A stretch of 64,000 bases of DNA from Thalassococcus sp. S3 (GTDB lineage: Bacteria > Pseudomonadota > Alphaproteobacteria > Rhodobacterales > Rhodobacteraceae), in contig NZ_CP022303.1 in the NCBI RefSeq assembly GCF_004216475.1, forward strand, positions 4,030,001 through 4,094,000. The letters run 5' to 3'. Position 1 is the stretch's first letter. Every line of letters begins with the position of its first letter. The notes under the pieces are model-generated. The model had not been told where the DNA came from. It did not search any database and saw only the letters and a program-made list of their open reading frames with translations. Below are positions 7,558 to 15,959 of this stretch, in pieces. A program made the translations under genes and the position numbers.

Positions 7558-9435
7558 TCAGATCGCGTGATCTTTCACCGCAGCAGAATGGTTTGGGGCC
7601 GATGGTTTACTGAACTCGACCGACACGAGCGTACCTTGATCTGAAGAGCGCACTGACAGCTCCAGATTGTTCTCTTGCGCCCGTTGTCGCATACCCTTCA
7701 GACCCAGACCACTGTTGAAACCGGCCAGTCGCCCCGCTTTGTCAGGATCAAAGCCGCGCCCATCATCGCGGATGGTGATGAAGGCCGGCGCGATAGTGAC
7801 AAAGATGTTTTGGCAGTTTGAGTGTTTTATCGCGTTTGTCAGACTTTCCTGGGCAATACGCACGATATTCAGCGCTGTCTTGGACGGCTGATCGGACAAG
7901 TCGGGGTCGCCCGCGACGTCCCAATGCACTTGGATGCCATGCCTTTGCAGAAGTGGCTCCATCCTCTCACGCAGAGCCCCCAACATCACAGCGACATCGT
8001 CCACAACCTCAAGACTGTCGATGATCAACGCCATGTCACGTAACGCTTCTTCGAGAGACGTGTGAACGATCGGATCGGCTGCATCATTGCAGTTCAAATA
8101 GGATAGGACATTCACCAATTGCCCGCCCACGCCATCGTGCAAATCCAGCATGATGCGGCGCCGTTCCTCTGCCAGCGCGTTTGCCTTTTCAGCCTCCAGC
8201 ACCCGCTCCTGTACCTTTTCAAGCTCGGCCGTTTTTCTCTCGATTGTCCCCTGCATAGATCTGGTCAAGGCATCGTATTGCGTGAGCGTCCGGGCGAGAT
8301 GTCCGATGAGCGCCAGAAACAACGCGCCGAACAGGATCAGAAAGGCAAGGTTGGCACGATGCGTTTTTGCAAGCATCGGATCGACATGTGCGTACACATA
8401 TTCGGCAATGGCTGCTCCGCCAGCGAGCGCAAGGACAGGCACATGAAAACGCTGCCACCCTCTTGCCCCGGGCCATGACAGAATGTGGCATGCCAAGGCG
8501 CAAAGGCCCATGGCCCCGCAGAATAGCCCGACGAGCTGCGAAGCGGTTCTGAAGTGCGCTTCGGGCATGGCGATGAGTGCACCTGTTGAAAAGATGCAGA
8601 TCCAAAACAGACCACGCATCATGCGAGGATGGTCAAATTCGTAGATCAACACCGAAAAGTGCAGGATTCCGTAAAACAGCCAAACCAGCGCGCTGTTCCA
8701 GATTGCCCACCAATACGGGATCTGATCGAGGGCATTGGGGATGACCATATTGCCGGCGACAATACACGCTGCCAGCGCGACCGCCGCGAGCAAGAGATAC
8801 GCCTGATCATGCCGTCTGGTGAACCAGAGACATAGCAGAGCGATCCCGCCGAGGGCCGCCATGGTATAGGCAACGCGCACCGTTCCGACTCTGTAGAAAA
8901 GGCGGATTTTTGACGCGAATTCAAGAGTTTCGCCATTCCCGATGTAGAGCGGGTAAAGAGACACTCGGTGAAACTCATTGCTCTGCAGATAGATCGTGAA
9001 GATGACATCGCGATCATTGAAGACATCGCTGGGAAACGGCGCATAATGCGGACGGTTCCAGTTGTGATGAAGCTCCTCCGGGCTGTTGCGATCAGGTGAA
9101 ATCGCGGTATCGTTGGCCCAGATAAGAATACTGTCGCTGAGTTGCGGAAGATAAAGGACAGGGAAGCCACTGGGTTCATGGTCCGGTGTGACCGCGATTT
9201 TGTAGGTCGCGTGGTGTCGGCCATTCAAGGCTTCGGTTTCGGGAAAGTCAGGTAGCGTGACCTCTACATAGTCGCCGGGCTGACACCTTTCTGGCTGATG
9301 CGGGCACATCAATGCGCTTGAAACCTTGTGTGTTCCCTGTGTCAGCCGTTCGGAACTCAGGGGCAGCTGCATGATTGCCCAGGTACTGAACGTGAGGAGC
9401 AGGAGAGAAATCGAAAACGCGATGGCCCATCGCAT
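7558..9435 (-). CDS. Sensor histidine kinase with 7TM (7TMR-DISM-like) sensor and HisKA_3 core
   Basis: Membrane histidine kinase of 625 aa. An N-terminal helix (about 5-23) leads to a periplasmic beta-rich domain to about residue 180, then seven hydrophobic segments between about 190 and 380. A coiled coil (385-425) follows, then the NarX-type H-box with phospho-acceptor His near 433 in L-D-L-H-D-G-V-G-G-Q. The HATPase has N-A-I-K-H (N box) and D-D-G-R-G-F (G1). The ATG at 9435 overlaps the regulator's TGA in TGATG, so the two are translationally coupled; a GTG one codon upstream is the alternative. The periplasmic domain resembles DISM carbohydrate-type sensors, but the signal is unknown. 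Confidence 0.88.
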   Translation of the reverse strand: MRWAIAFSISLLLLTFSTWAIMQLPLSSERLTQGTHKVSSALMCPHQPERCQPGDYVEVTLPDFPETEALNGRHHATYKIAVTPDHEPSGFPVLYLPQLSDSILIWANDTAISPDRNSPEELHHNWNRPHYAPFPSDVFNDRDVIFTIYLQSNEFHRVSLYPLYIGNGETLEFASKIRLFYRVGTVRVAYTMAALGGIALLCLWFTRRHDQAYLLLAAVALAACIVAGNMVIPNALDQIPYWWAIWNSALVWLFYGILHFSVLIYEFDHPRMMRGLFWICIFSTGALIAMPEAHFRTASQLVGLFCGAMGLCALACHILSWPGARGWQRFHVPVLALAGGAAIAEYVYAHVDPMLAKTHRANLAFLILFGALFLALIGHLARTLTQYDALTRSMQGTIERKTAELEKVQERVLEAEKANALAEERRRIMLDLHDGVGGQLVNVLSYLNCNDAADPIVHTSLEEALRDMALIIDSLEVVDDVAVMLGALRERMEPLLQRHGIQVHWDVAGDPDLSDQPSKTALNIVRIAQESLTNAIKHSNCQNIFVTIAPAFITIRDDGRGFDPDKAGRLAGFNSGLGLKGMRQRAQENNLELSVRSSDQGTLVSVEFSKPSAPNHSAAVKDHAI

Positions 9436-10082
9436 CACACGATGCCTTTGCGCGTCGCCACAACCACGGCTGCAGTATTCGAGTTGACGCCAAGTTTCGA
9501 ATAGATGCGATGCACATGATTGCCGACCGTGCCCAAGGTGATCGACAATTTGTCGGCGACTTCCTGTCTCTTGTACCCTTTGGCAATCAGCTGCATCACT
9601 TCGGTCTCACGCTTGCTGAGGCCGCTGTCATTATCGCTGCCGGACACGCCAAGACTGTCCTTGGGGAACGTCGACAGGAGGATCCGCGCGATTTTTGGGC
9701 TGATCGGGCTCCCTCCATCAACCAGCTCAAGGAGTGCCGCGCTGACATCGTTTGCCGAGCTTTGTTTGTGAAGGTAGCCTTTGGCCCCGGCGCGCAACGC
9801 CTCAACCACGCGTGCTTCGTCACCGAAAACGCTGATGACCAGGCAATCGCAATCCCATGTGGCGCGCATCGCTTCTTCGATGACCTCGCAACCCGACCCG
9901 TCCGGCAAACCCAGGTCCGTCAGAACAATTCTGGGCTTTTGTCGCCGTAGCAGGGAAAGGGCGACTTCGACGCCGTGAGCGACCCCGCATATCTCGAAAA
10001 CACTTTGTGATAAGATGTTCCTCCGCAGCGCTTCTGCAGTGTGAACAGAATCTTCAACGATAAGGACCTTGATCTTTTTCAT
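9435..10082 (-). CDS. NarL/FixJ-family response regulator
   Basis: Two-domain DNA-binding response regulator of 215 aa. The receiver has acidic residues E10-D11, phospho-acceptor D56 in V-L-T-D-L-G-L-P-D-G, and a conserved Lys in G-Y-L-H-K. The LuxR-type HTH spans about residues 152-213, with L-S-K-R-E-T-E-V-M-Q-L-I-A and T-V-G-N-H-V-H-R-I-Y-S-K-L. It is encoded immediately before its histidine kinase with stop/start overlap. Targets are unknown; the nearby methyltransferase/acyltransferase unit is a candidate by proximity only. Confidence 0.93.
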   Translation of the reverse strand: MKKIKVLIVEDSVHTAEALRRNILSQSVFEICGVAHGVEVALSLLRRQKPRIVLTDLGLPDGSGCEVIEEAMRATWDCDCLVISVFGDEARVVEALRAGAKGYLHKQSSANDVSAALLELVDGGSPISPKIARILLSTFPKDSLGVSGSDNDSGLSKRETEVMQLIAKGYKRQEVADKLSITLGTVGNHVHRIYSKLGVNSNTAAVVVATRKGIV

Positions 10083-10422
10083 CGTCGGCAGTCTTCGCCT
10101 AGGTTAACCCGGGAATCTTTTACCAAGCACGCTGGATTTCAGTCTATCACGGTCCGGCCAAGTCTTGACCAGAACTTTTCGTCTTTGGAGATGACCAACC
10201 CGCTGAATAGTCCGGTTTCATCCCTAGGCTTTGGACCTGTTGATTTCAGCTCATACTCGACCTTCATCGCCCAGGCATGAACCGTGCCAACGTCTTCGAT
10301 GCCGGAATGCAGAGTGGGCGAAGACACTGCACTGCGTCGGCAGCATTGCGTGGCACCCGCGCCCCAGCGAACTGAGCGCGAGTGCGAAATTCAAACGCAA
10401 GGCCAAGCGGCGGTCTTGCGGG
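10083..10422. other. 340-bp gap without a supported gene
   Basis: Between the response regulator start and the end of the OB-fold gene. A minus-strand open frame (10139-10327, 62 codons) starts at a GTG without a ribosome site and is not recognisable. It must contain the promoter of the NarL-type regulator/kinase pair. A hairpin at 10396-10420 sits just past the OB-fold gene. Confidence 0.5.
10396..10420 (-). terminator. Hairpin just downstream of the OB-fold gene
   Basis: CGCAAGGCC and GGTCTTGCG flank a 7-nt loop and pair over 9 positions, with one mismatch in the minus-strand RNA. It begins 3 bp past the stop codon at 10423 and is followed on the minus strand by a T-rich stretch (GTTTGAATTT). 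It is a plausible weak terminator for the operon ending with the OB-fold protein. Confidence 0.45.
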
Positions 10423-10761
10423 TCATTCGGCGCGGCGTGCAAACTCGATGACCGTGCCGTCGGCGCGTGTCAGGCTATGGGCGTGTACCTCCAGCGCGCC
10501 AAGATCGTCGTTCACGACCCCCTCGATCCGCACCGCCTCACCGACGCCCGCGGGCACCCAGTTGGGACCGACATAGATGCGAACAGTACCAGTCGCATCC
10601 TGCAGGCGGAACTCGTCCTCGTCCGTGATGCGTGTCACAATGCCCTCAACCGTGACCAGCGTTCCACGCTCCAGTGCGCCGACTGGTGTTGGCTCCTCGT
10701 TCACGTATGCCGTCTCGGCGCTGAGGGCGAGCACCGTCGTCAAAGGGAGAAGTCCGATCAT
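10423..10761 (-). CDS. Secreted OB-fold (BOF, YgiW/YdeI-like) protein
   Basis: Small periplasmic protein of 112 aa with a signal peptide (about 1-18, M-I-G-L-L-P-L-T-T-V-L-A-L-S-A) and a single OB barrel. The pattern V-T-V-E-G-I-V...F-R-L-Q-D-A-T-G-T-V-R-I-Y-V...V-R-I-E-G-V-V is that of the bacterial OB-fold family (YgiW, YdeI, VisP). Those proteins act in envelope stress and ligand sensing. In E. coli, ygiW sits with qseBC; here a QseBC-like pair lies upstream in the same direction, which supports a sensor-accessory role. GGAGGATCGATC precedes the ATG, and the gene follows the 48-residue membrane protein by 21 bp. Confidence 0.8.
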   Translation of the reverse strand: MIGLLPLTTVLALSAETAYVNEEPTPVGALERGTLVTVEGIVTRITDEDEFRLQDATGTVRIYVGPNWVPAGVGEAVRIEGVVNDDLGALEVHAHSLTRADGTVIEFARRAE

Positions 10762-10782
10762 GATCGATCCTCCATCGAAGGG

Positions 10783-10929
10783 TCAGTCGAGGGCGATCCC
10801 GACCAGGGCCAGCAGCAGTACGCCGCCGGCCACAAGGATTGCGCGCGAGACACGGACCTCGCCTGAAAGCCAGTCTCGCAGCCGCACGGGGCCCGTGGGA
10901 TGCTGGTGGTTTTGAGGTTGCTCGTTCAT
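10783..10929 (-). CDS. 48-residue single-pass membrane protein
   Basis: Short gene encoding MNEQPQNHQH, a hydrophilic linker, then one hydrophobic helix (about residues 30-47, R-A-I-L-V-A-G-G-V-L-L-L-A-L-V-G-I-A-L) and a terminal Asp. GGAG lies 5 nt before the ATG, and the frame is tightly packed between the RTX gene and the OB-fold gene, so it is probably real. No family is recognised. By position it could be a small membrane partner of the OB-fold protein or of the upstream kinase. Confidence 0.7.
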   Translation of the reverse strand: MNEQPQNHQHPTGPVRLRDWLSGEVRVSRAILVAGGVLLLALVGIALD

Positions 10930-10981
10930 GTCGTTCTCCATCGGTTTGAGTTAAGGAGCCGGCCTCGGCGCGCGGGATAGG

Positions 10982-12004
10982 TCAGAGGATGAAGTCGTCA
11001 GCCGAAATCTGTGACAGGCTGGTGTCTTCAAACCGCAGCGTGTTGCCGTTACCGAAGTCGAGCAGAACGTCATCACCGCCATCAACTGTGCGGGCATTGG
11101 CGAGTACGTCAGACAAATCGGCGTCGCGCGCGTCGCCGGTAAGACGGACCACGTCGTTGTTGTTGAAGTCTTCGATCACGTCCCGTCCGAAGCCGAAAAC
11201 GAAAGTGTCCGCTCCGCCGCCGCCTTCAAGCGTGTCATTGCCACGTCCGCCGTCAAGGGTATCGCGACCCGCGCCGCCGCTCAGATCGTCTAGGCCTTTG
11301 CCACCGACCAACTGGTCGTTGCCACGCCCACCATCAAGGTCGTCACTGCCTTTGCCGCCGAACAGCTGATCGTTGCCGTCATCGCCGTCCAGGTCGTCGC
11401 GGCCCTGGTTGCCGAACAGCCGGTCGTTACCGCTTCCGCCGTCGAGATCGTCATTGCCGCCGAGGCCACGGATAATGTCGTTGCCCGCTCCGCCGTCGAT
11501 CTCGTCGCGGCCATTCGTGCCAATCAGCTCATCGTTGCCACTGGTTGTGTCGCTGGGCGTCAGGGCCGGCGGCTGCGGTGCTGCGGCGAAACCGAACTGA
11601 CCGGCGGATAACTCGGAGATGCGCACATCTTCGATCAGAAGGCTGTTGCCACCTCCGAAGTCGAGCAGCGTGCTGTCACCGCCATCGACGGTCCGTGCGA
11701 CTGCAAGGACGTCCGAGAAGCTTTGGACACCAAGGTCTGCGTCCAGCTCGATGCGATCCGCGTCGTTGAAATACTCGATCGAGTCCCGACCCTCTCCGAA
11801 GATGAAGACGTCAAGACCGGCACCGCCGACCATCTCGTCATTGCCGGCACCGCCATCAAGCGTGTCGTTGCCCGCCCCACCATAGAGATCATCGTTCCCC
11901 GTGCCACCGCGGAGAATGTCGTTGCCGTCACGGCCATAGATATCCTCGCCGCGCGTGGTTCCGGTGAGGATGTCATTCCCAATTGTGCCGTAGATGTCCA
12001 TCAT
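10982..12004 (-). CDS. RTX-type calcium-binding repeat protein, duplicated module
   Basis: A 340-aa acidic protein built of nonapeptide GGxGxDxLx repeats that bind calcium in a parallel beta roll; such proteins are normally exported by type I secretion through a C-terminal signal. Two repeat blocks (about residues 5-65 and 155-265) are each followed by a similar tail of about 75 residues. The tails share F-x-F-G-x-G-R-D near their start, A-R-T-V-D-G-G-D-x-x-L-L-D-F-G in the middle, and end S-x-I-S-A-D-D-F or the equivalent. No catalytic domain is visible. AAGGATCAAA precedes the ATG. It lies 100 bp after the QseC-like kinase gene in the same direction. No secretion ABC/MFP genes are nearby. 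Confidence 0.88.
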   Translation of the reverse strand: MMDIYGTIGNDILTGTTRGEDIYGRDGNDILRGGTGNDDLYGGAGNDTLDGGAGNDEMVGGAGLDVFIFGEGRDSIEYFNDADRIELDADLGVQSFSDVLAVARTVDGGDSTLLDFGGGNSLLIEDVRISELSAGQFGFAAAPQPPALTPSDTTSGNDELIGTNGRDEIDGGAGNDIIRGLGGNDDLDGGSGNDRLFGNQGRDDLDGDDGNDQLFGGKGSDDLDGGRGNDQLVGGKGLDDLSGGAGRDTLDGGRGNDTLEGGGGADTFVFGFGRDVIEDFNNNDVVRLTGDARDADLSDVLANARTVDGGDDVLLDFGNGNTLRFEDTSLSQISADDFIL

Positions 12005-12103
12005 TTTGATCCTTCAAGCTATTAACGACCGATGTCCTGAATTCGGTCCGATGCTTGTGGGATAGCGGGCCTGTCTGATGGCAATCTGACGAGATCAAAA
12101 AAA

Positions 12104-13444
12104 TCAGACGCCGCGATATGTCAGGCGAAAGAGCGCGCCACCGCCCTGGGCATCTTCTGCTTCGACGGTTCCACCCTGCGCCTCTTGCAGCCGCTCGACA
12201 ATGGAGAGGCCCAGACCGGTGCCGCCGGGGGCGGCATCCGGCGCGCGCCAGAAGGTCTCAAAGAGGCGATCGGCCCCTTGGGGCGGGAGCCCGGGGCCTG
12301 CATCACGCACCGTGATCACCGGACCCGGGCCGACAGTGACCACCACGGGGCCCGCCCCCCCGTGCACGACAGCGTTTTCGATCAGGTTCGTCACCGCCAG
12401 ATCGACCGCTTCGGCGTCGGCATAGACCAGGACAGGTTCCGCACCAGTTTCGAGCGACAGCTCTATTTTCTTTTCATAGGCGAACGGCACGAGTGCTGAC
12501 GTGGCCGTTTCAGCCGGGACGCGAAGGTCCAGCGGGTCGGCATCGACGACCTGCATTCCATCGGCTCGCGCCGCCGCCAGCACCTGCTGCACTGTGCGCG
12601 ACAGGTGTGTGACATCGGCCCGCAACTGGTCCGCCGTCTCGCCGGGTGGCAGCGCGTCGAGGCGCGCCGTCAGCACGGCCACGGGCGTCCGCAGGGCATG
12701 CGCGACCTCCGCCGCGCGCCGCGTCTCGGCATCGAGCGCCTTGCCCAGCCGGTCGAGAGCGCGCTGCGTCGCATCCGTCAGGTCGGCAATCTCGGCCGGA
12801 AGCCGGCCCGCCGGAGGGGGCGGGACGGCTGCACCTGGAGACAAATCCCGTGCCCAAGCAGAGGCTTCGCTAAGCGGACGCAAGCTGCGGCGGATCAGGA
12901 CCCAGCCCGCGCCAAGCAGCAGCACGGCAAGCGGTACGATCGGCAGCCAGACGTGTTCGTAAAGCTCATCGAGATAGGCCCAGCGAACTAGATGCGCCGG
13001 GTCACCGTTCATGACAAAGACCATGCGCAGACCGTCCTGGCGATCCTGGAACTCATGGCCCGCAACGGTGAGCGTATCACCCGGTCGACTGATCCGCGTG
13101 ATCCAGTCATCCGCGAAAAGATCGATGGCACTTGGCGGGATCAGCCCTGCATTCATTGCGTCAAGCACCTCGCCGCTGCGGTCGATCAGGGCGAAGGCGT
13201 AGGACTGGGGGTGCTGCGCATAAAGGCGGCGTACAGAGGCGTCGGGTGGCAGCGCCGCGCCTTCAAGTGCCGCTTCCATCAGTTCGGCCTGATTATTGAC
13301 AGCCTCCGCCGCAAGCGCCCGGCGGTCCGTACCATAGTAAAGACCGACGCCCACGGCGTTCAGGGCAAAGACCACCACCACAATCAGAACGAAGCGCGTC
13401 GCGAGGATGCGCGCCAGGGATCGGGCGCGCCGGTCGTCGCTCAT
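12104..13444 (-). CDS. Sensor histidine kinase, QseC/TctE-like
   Basis: Membrane sensor kinase of 446 aa. TM1 is at about residues 15-35, followed by a periplasmic region of about 130 residues and TM2 near 165-185. The HAMP-like linker is followed by a HisKA box with His in A-E-V-A-H-A-L-R-T-P, then an HATPase with N-L-I-E-N-A-V-V-H (N box), V-R-D-A-G-P-G-L-P (G1) and G-T-G-L-G-L-S-I-V (G2). The start at 13444 overlaps the regulator's stop codon as ATGA, which decides it over an upstream in-frame ATG. It is the partner of the OmpR-type regulator. The linkage to a BOF protein downstream mirrors ygiW-qseBC. Confidence 0.92.
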   Translation of the reverse strand: MSDDRRARSLARILATRFVLIVVVVFALNAVGVGLYYGTDRRALAAEAVNNQAELMEAALEGAALPPDASVRRLYAQHPQSYAFALIDRSGEVLDAMNAGLIPPSAIDLFADDWITRISRPGDTLTVAGHEFQDRQDGLRMVFVMNGDPAHLVRWAYLDELYEHVWLPIVPLAVLLLGAGWVLIRRSLRPLSEASAWARDLSPGAAVPPPPAGRLPAEIADLTDATQRALDRLGKALDAETRRAAEVAHALRTPVAVLTARLDALPPGETADQLRADVTHLSRTVQQVLAAARADGMQVVDADPLDLRVPAETATSALVPFAYEKKIELSLETGAEPVLVYADAEAVDLAVTNLIENAVVHGGAGPVVVTVGPGPVITVRDAGPGLPPQGADRLFETFWRAPDAAPGGTGLGLSIVERLQEAQGGTVEAEDAQGGGALFRLTYRGV

Positions 13445-14118
13445 GCCCCGCCCTCGCGCGGGAGCATCCAACCGATGCCGCGCACGGTCACGATGGTCGC
13501 GCTACTCCCCGCGGCCGCAAGTGTCCTCCGCAGCCGAGAAACCGAAGCCTCGATCGCGTTGGGGCTCACCTCGTCGTCGAAACCATAGACCGCTTCTTCC
13601 AGCACCCGCCGCGCCGCGACCCGCCCCGTGGCGCGCATCAAATGCTCCAGAACCGCAACCTCCCGCCGTCCGAGAGGCACGCCCTTACCAGACACCGTCA
13701 AGCTGCGCGCCGCGGTGTCGAGCGCGAGATCGCCGGAGGTCAGAACCGTTCCGGATCGGCCCCCGGGGCGGCGCAGCACGGCACGGCACCGGGCCACCAG
13801 TTCGGGCATCTCTACGGGCTTGACCACGTAATCGTCCGCGCCACCGTCAAGCCCGGAGAGCCGGTCGGATAACTGGTCGCGTGCGGTCAGGACGATGACA
13901 GGGATCTGACCGTCCCGGCGCAGCGTCGGCAACAGAACAAGACCATCGTCGTCCGGCAAGCCAAGGTCCAAAAGCGCGAGGTCGTGCTGGGCCAGAGCGG
14001 CCATTTCCCGCGCCTCCGCAGCCGTTTTTGCATGATCCACCGCAAAGCCCGCACGGGCGAGCGCATCCCGCACGGCCTCCGCAAGGGGCGGGTGATCCTC
14101 TATCAGCAATACGCGCAC
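13441..14118 (-). CDS. OmpR-family response regulator, QseB-like
   Basis: DNA-binding response regulator of 225 aa. The start is a GTG at 14118 behind AAGGAGGATGGC. The receiver opens V-R-V-L-L-I-E-D-H, with phospho-acceptor Asp in L-A-L-L-D-L-G-L-P-D-D-D-G and Lys in D-Y-V-V-K-P. The winged-helix domain has S-P-N-A-I-E-A-S-V-S-R-L-R-R-T-L near its end. It is first in a run with its kinase and probably with the RTX, small membrane and OB-fold genes. Confidence 0.93.
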   Translation of the reverse strand: MRVLLIEDHPPLAEAVRDALARAGFAVDHAKTAAEAREMAALAQHDLALLDLGLPDDDGLVLLPTLRRDGQIPVIVLTARDQLSDRLSGLDGGADDYVVKPVEMPELVARCRAVLRRPGGRSGTVLTSGDLALDTAARSLTVSGKGVPLGRREVAVLEHLMRATGRVAARRVLEEAVYGFDDEVSPNAIEASVSRLRRTLAAAGSSATIVTVRGIGWMLPREGGA

Positions 14119-14893
14119 GCCATCCTCCTTCACGTCGCGGCCCGATTGAATGCGCGACACAGCCTATCCGGCATCTGCCTTCGAATGCCCATCAAAGTGT
14201 ATGTGAGGCATCTAGGCGATGCACGCCGATTCAGGGCGAAGCGACGCTGCCATCAGGGTGCATTCCTGGCCGGGATCATCACACGCAGACGGAGCACAGG
14301 TTTTATCGGCATGCCACTGCAAACCGCGCCAAGTGCGATGGCCACAGCAAGCGCGCTGAAGGTTTCTCTCACTGTAAGGTGCCCGATCCCACCGTGATCC
14401 CAGGTTGCTCCAAAAGATCTCGCACATCACGGTAGCAGAGCGGCAGCACCGACGAAGGGTGAGATGGAATATATCCCTCGGACAGCAATGGCCTTTGAGC
14501 AGGTCACGATGTGGCATGACGCGCCCTTGTCCCAAGGGGACCAAGGCACCGGTTCCGCCATCGTCACCGGACCCAATCGTTATGCTGTCGCACGAATACC
14601 AGGTGCATGCGTCGGCGCCTGGGATACAGGAACAGGACTATTCTTGCCGATCTGTCATGGGCGCGACGGAGAACGTTCTAGCCCTTTGACCCGAACCGAT
14701 CCGTCATGTGGAGTTAAGTCTGCGACGCGTTCCCAAGACGCTACACACAACGCTCGCGCGGCATGGAGGCACCCTTCATCTGCCCATCGTCACCAACATC
14801 GCCAAAAAACGGAGGAATGAAGCGCATGACACACGATCTAGTGGGCAGCTCTGCGCCCGGCCAAAGCCCTGTCACGTCCCCGCCGCATCACGG
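14119..14893. other. 775-bp gap with only a transposase relic
   Basis: Between the QseB-like regulator start and the end of the siderophore reductase gene. Apart from the IS6-type remnant at 14384-14520, the short open frames are unrecognisable and lack ribosome sites. The low coding content suggests old insertion scar tissue at the left edge of the siderophore locus. Confidence 0.6.
14384..14520 (-). pseudogene. Remnant of an IS6-family transposase N-terminus
   Basis: The minus strand reads L-L-K-G-H-C-C-P-R-D-I-F-H-L-T-L-R-R (about 14505-14452). In another frame it continues P-L-C-Y-R-D-V-R-D-L-L-E-Q-P-G-I-T-V (14443-14390). Together these match the start of IS6-type transposases (FKGRHF-P-x-x-I-I-L-x-x-V-R-W-Y-x-R-Y-P-L-S-Y-R-D-x-x-x-L). 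About 10 nt appear deleted at the join, and the rest of the gene, including the DDE domain, is missing. It is a dead fragment. Confidence 0.6.
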
Positions 14894-15868
14894 TCAGGTC
14901 CAGTAAGCCGCGATATGTCTTCTTTGCTTTGCGATGTTCAGTTCGGCAGCATGCTGTCGGGCGATTTTGGTCTCTGCGGCGCCGGCGGCGAACCAGAGAT
15001 ATGCCTTGTCAGCACCCGCGCGATCCGCGATCATCGCATGCGCGAGCGTGGTTGGATCGCTGCGAACAAGCCAGCGCACCTCAAAGCCCCGCCGGCCCCA
15101 CAGGAAGATGTCGTCGGGATCCCGCACTGCGATGGTCACCTTGCCGACTGTGTCTTCGGGCGCTTCAGACAGAATGCGCCGGATCGCGGGCATGGCCGTC
15201 TCGTCCCCCCATAGCGAAAGCCGGTTTGCTTCGGGCAATCCGCTGCCGCCCGGGCCGAGGACACCCACGGGATCTCCCACCTCAAGGCTGTCGGCCCATG
15301 CGATCGTGCGACCACCTTCATGGCGGAAGATATCTATATCGGCCTGCCCGGCCCGCACCTCCGCGATGGTGTAGACGGGCCGGTGCGGCAATGGCGTCTT
15401 GTCGAACCAAATCGTGCGTCCGGTCGCGTCGATCCTTGGCCAGTGCGGTTTGCCCGCAGCAGGCGCGACAAAGCGGATGTGAAATCCCGCGCCCGTCAGG
15501 CGATGTGTGTCGCCGGACAGGGTCAGGCGCAGAAAGGACGGTGAGATCTGGGTTTTTCCGGCAAGTCGCAGAACGGTCAGATTTGGCGGTCGTCCGGTGC
15601 GCACATTGCTCCACTTTGGCACGAACTGCCCTGAGACATGCGCGTTGACTGCATCGCGAAGGACCGTCAGCTCCCCCTCGGTCTCGGAGGAGAGGCGCAG
15701 AAGGACCGCGCCGTCATCGATGCGGGCGGAGATAATGCCGTATTGCGTTGACAGATCCAGCCAGCCGTCGGTCTGGGTGCATTCCAAATCATGCTCCTCC
15801 GCCTCTTTGCGCAGGAGATCCAGAAGGGGTTCCGCCGGAAGAGGCAGCAGCGTTGTGTTCTCAGGCAT
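14894..15868 (-). CDS. Siderophore-interacting protein (ferric-siderophore reductase) with N-terminal DUF2218
   Basis: Cytoplasmic flavoprotein of 324 aa that reduces the ferric siderophore after uptake to release iron. Residues 1-92 fit DUF2218. From about 97 comes the FAD-binding barrel (L-R-L-T-L-S-G-D and R-P-V-Y-T-I-A), and from about 215 the NAD(P)H-binding SIP domain (S-L-W-G-D-E-T-A-M-P-A and L-W-F-A-A-G-A-A-E). GAGAGGGATCTGG precedes the ATG. It is divergent from the siderophore MFS/TonB-receptor pair, and the shared 187-bp promoter holds a motif also found at iucA. Confidence 0.9.
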   Translation of the reverse strand: MPENTTLLPLPAEPLLDLLRKEAEEHDLECTQTDGWLDLSTQYGIISARIDDGAVLLRLSSETEGELTVLRDAVNAHVSGQFVPKWSNVRTGRPPNLTVLRLAGKTQISPSFLRLTLSGDTHRLTGAGFHIRFVAPAAGKPHWPRIDATGRTIWFDKTPLPHRPVYTIAEVRAGQADIDIFRHEGGRTIAWADSLEVGDPVGVLGPGGSGLPEANRLSLWGDETAMPAIRRILSEAPEDTVGKVTIAVRDPDDIFLWGRRGFEVRWLVRSDPTTLAHAMIADRAGADKAYLWFAAGAAETKIARQHAAELNIAKQRRHIAAYWT

Positions 15869-15959
15869 CCAGATCCCTCTCGCTCACGGGTCTGGCGCCT
15901 GTTGCTATCACCCGAATGCGATGATCAAGGCTTTCAGTGCAGCGGTCAACCTGATTTCC

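Noticed and set aside
10139..10327. Minus-strand frame of 62 codons with a segment G-T-V-H-A-W-A-M-K-V-E-Y
   Set aside because: It briefly looks like the end of a protease P-domain, but the frame is too short, starts at a GTG without a ribosome site, and nothing upstream extends it.
11218..11530. Regular short repeats on the DNA level resembling a tandem-repeat or CRISPR-like array
   Set aside because: They are the codons of the RTX nonapeptide repeats inside a coding frame; there are no conserved repeat/spacer units.
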